5,423 bases of DNA, from NCBI GenBank assembly GCA_022614795.1, contig JAKEHX010000543.1, forward strand, positions 1 to 5,423, written 5' to 3'. Source of the stretch: Planctomycetaceae bacterium. GTDB lineage: Bacteria > Planctomycetota > Planctomycetia > Pirellulales > Pirellulaceae. The notes under the pieces were generated by a model that had not been told where the DNA came from, did no database searches, and worked only from the letters and a program-made list of their open reading frames with translations. Numbering within the stretch: the first letter of the stretch is position 1; every line of letters begins with the position of its first letter. Below are positions 4,263-5,423 of this stretch, piece by piece. Made by a program: the position numbers and the translations under genes.

Positions 4263-4276
4263 GCGATTATCATCGC
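4263..4276. other. Short perfect hairpin
   Basis: GCGAT (4263-4267) and ATCGC (4272-4276) form a 5-bp stem with a TATC loop. It is the second of three hairpins in the 213-bp spacer before the large membrane protein gene. Confidence 0.35.
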
Positions 4277-4314
4277 GACAAATCGCTACGGCGTCGCCCG
4301 CGTTTCGCAACTAA

Positions 4315-4338
4315 CCACAATAGCCAAGCCCATTGTGG
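4315..4338 (+). promoter_or_regulatory. Hairpin overlapping a ribosome binding site
   Basis: CCACAAT (4315-4321) pairs perfectly with ATTGTGG (4332-4338) around a 10-base loop. The last two bases of the right arm are the first two of the Shine-Dalgarno GGAG (4337-4340), which lies seven bases before the ATG at 4348. Folding would partly hide the site, so translation could be controlled here. Confidence 0.45.
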
Positions 4339-4347
4339 AGAAATGCC

Positions 4348-5423
4348 ATGCGACTGACCCTGCGAACGATGTTAGCCTATATGGACAACGTCCTGGAGCC
4401 GAACGAGTCGGAAGATCTGGGGAAGAAGATTCGCGAAAGCAAGTTCGCGAGCGACTTGGTGGACCAGATTCGCTCGGTGACAAACAAGGTGCGGATGGAC
4501 GCCCCGAAGCTCGAAGGCAAGGGGATTGGCAACGATGCCAACACGGTGGCTGAGTATCTCGATAGTGCGTTGCCGCAGGACCGCGTCGGAGATTTCGAAC
4601 GGGTCTGCCTGGAATCGAACAAGCACCTGGCCGAGGTGGCCGGTTGCCACCAGATTCTGACGCTCGTGCTCGGCAAGCCGGCGGATGTGCCCGAGGCGCT
4701 GCGCGACCGAGTGTATGGCCTGGGGCACGCGGTTGCCGAAGACGAAGTGAAGACAGCGGCCGCGAAGTCCAAGCCCAAGGCGATGCCGGTCGTTGTGCCC
4801 GGATCGAATGGCCATGCCACCAGTAAGGCGCTGCCTGGGGCCGAGGTGCCCGACTACTTGCGGGCGGGCCGGCCGGCGAGCGTGTGGCAGTTCCTCGGCG
4901 CTGTGGCCGCGGTGTTTTTGATCGCGGCGCTGGCACTAAGGCTGATGGGGCCATTCAACAGCGATCACCCAGTGCTGCGGTTGATCCAGGGTCGGCCGAC
5001 GGTCGCGGACGCCAACACGTTAGCAGCCCTCCCTGGTCCCAACACGAAGGTGCAGGCCGGCACAGCATCGGCGGGCGAAGGGGATTCAACGAAACAGCCA
5101 GCGGCGAGTCCTACGCCTTCGCCCGCGACGACAGGTGACAGCGAGTCGCCCAAGGCGCCCGCGGCGCCGACACCGACCGAAACGGATCAGGCCAAAGAGG
5201 CAGATAAGCCCACAGAGGCGGATAAGGCCAAAGGGCCGATGCCCAAGCCGCCGGCGATACCGGCAGTTCCCGACACGGCCGCATCCGAGTCGCCGGAGCC
5301 CAAGCCGTTGCCCCCGGCGCCCGAAGCACCCAAGCCGCCCGAGCCGCAGCCTGCCCCGCCGGCGATGGATGTGGGCCGGTTCATTTCCGATGAACAGGTC
5401 CTGGCCCATCAGCCGAAGGGGGA
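4348..5423 (+). CDS. Large single-span membrane protein with duplicated anti-sigma-like N-terminus (partial)
   Basis: The frame stays open from the ATG at 4348 to the window edge: 358 codons, 3' end missing. GGAG (4337-4340) is a good Shine-Dalgarno. Residues 5-45 (LRTMLAYMDNVLEPNES...ASDLVDQIRSV) and 64-105 (ANTVAEYLDSALPQDRV...HLAEVAGCHQIL) look like two copies of one helical module. It resembles the 'LLAYLDGEL' N-terminus of anti-sigma factors (zf-HC2/ASD type), but the zinc motif HxxxCxxC is absent. One membrane helix is at about 180-200 (WQFLGAVAAVFLIAALALRLM). A Pro/Ala/Lys/Glu/Thr-rich linker follows at about 235-338, including two EADK repeats (284-287 and 290-293). A new folded part seems to start at MDVGRFISDEQV (340-351). 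The expected topology is cytoplasmic N-terminus and periplasmic C-terminus. I recall similar planctomycete proteins with a FecR-like C-terminal region, which is not visible here. A role in transmembrane signalling is inference. Confidence 0.85.
   Translation, partial: MRLTLRTMLAYMDNVLEPNESEDLGKKIRESKFASDLVDQIRSVTNKVRMDAPKLEGKGIGNDANTVAEYLDSALPQDRVGDFERVCLESNKHLAEVAGCHQILTLVLGKPADVPEALRDRVYGLGHAVAEDEVKTAAAKSKPKAMPVVVPGSNGHATSKALPGAEVPDYLRAGRPASVWQFLGAVAAVFLIAALALRLMGPFNSDHPVLRLIQGRPTVADANTLAALPGPNTKVQAGTASAGEGDSTKQPAASPTPSPATTGDSESPKAPAAPTPTETDQAKEADKPTEADKAKGPMPKPPAIPAVPDTAASESPEPKPLPPAPEAPKPPEPQPAPPAMDVGRFISDEQVLAHQPKG

Noticed and set aside
3476..4273. Minus-strand open frame of 265 codons
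   Set aside because: It overlaps the end of tRNA-Glu and is antisense to the small membrane protein gene; no domain or start signal is seen.
4286..5409. Several minus-strand open frames (4286-4954, 4372-4815, 5086-5409)
   Set aside because: They are antisense to the large membrane protein; Gly/Arg-rich products arise from the complement of its Pro/Ala-rich linker.

Overview
The window looks like chromosomal DNA of a planctomycete, probably Pirellulales-like. This rests on high GC, loosely packed genes with long structured spacers, a NuoA with an unusual insertion, and two plus-strand genes (a small two-anchor protein and a large anti-sigma-like membrane protein) whose sequence style I associate with Planctomycetota. 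This is recognition by eye, not a search result.

Minus strand, right to left (about 2340 to 1): part of a respiratory complex I locus. It reads nuoI (two [4Fe-4S] clusters), a DUF2203 gene, nuoA, then the first 46 codons of nuoC, which runs off the window. There is no nuoB between nuoA and nuoC. The genes are 55 to 235 bp apart. nuoA has a good candidate promoter of its own, followed by a perfect 8-bp-arm palindrome, and nuoI has a perfect TATAAT box. NuoA, NuoC and NuoI would work together in NADH:quinone oxidoreductase; the DUF2203 protein has no known role.

Centre (2243 to 2838): a divergent spacer of about 600 bp. It holds the nuoI promoter, two clear hairpins, a GAGGAC/GACGAC tract and the csrA leader with five GGA motifs.

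Plus strand (2839 to 5423): csrA; a spacer with a REPIN-like doublet (two GTAG-headed hairpins in inverted orientation with a compensatory base-pair change) and a second GAGGAC tract; tRNA-Glu(TTC) with a promoter; an empty stretch; a 110-aa membrane-anchored small protein; a spacer with three tandem hairpins; and the first 358 codons of a large protein. That protein has a duplicated anti-sigma-like helical module, one membrane helix and a long Pro/Ala/Lys/Glu-rich linker.

No transposase, phage, CRISPR or defence gene is visible. The most interesting material is non-coding: the REPIN-like element, the paired GAGGAC tracts on either side of csrA, and the hairpin-rich leaders.
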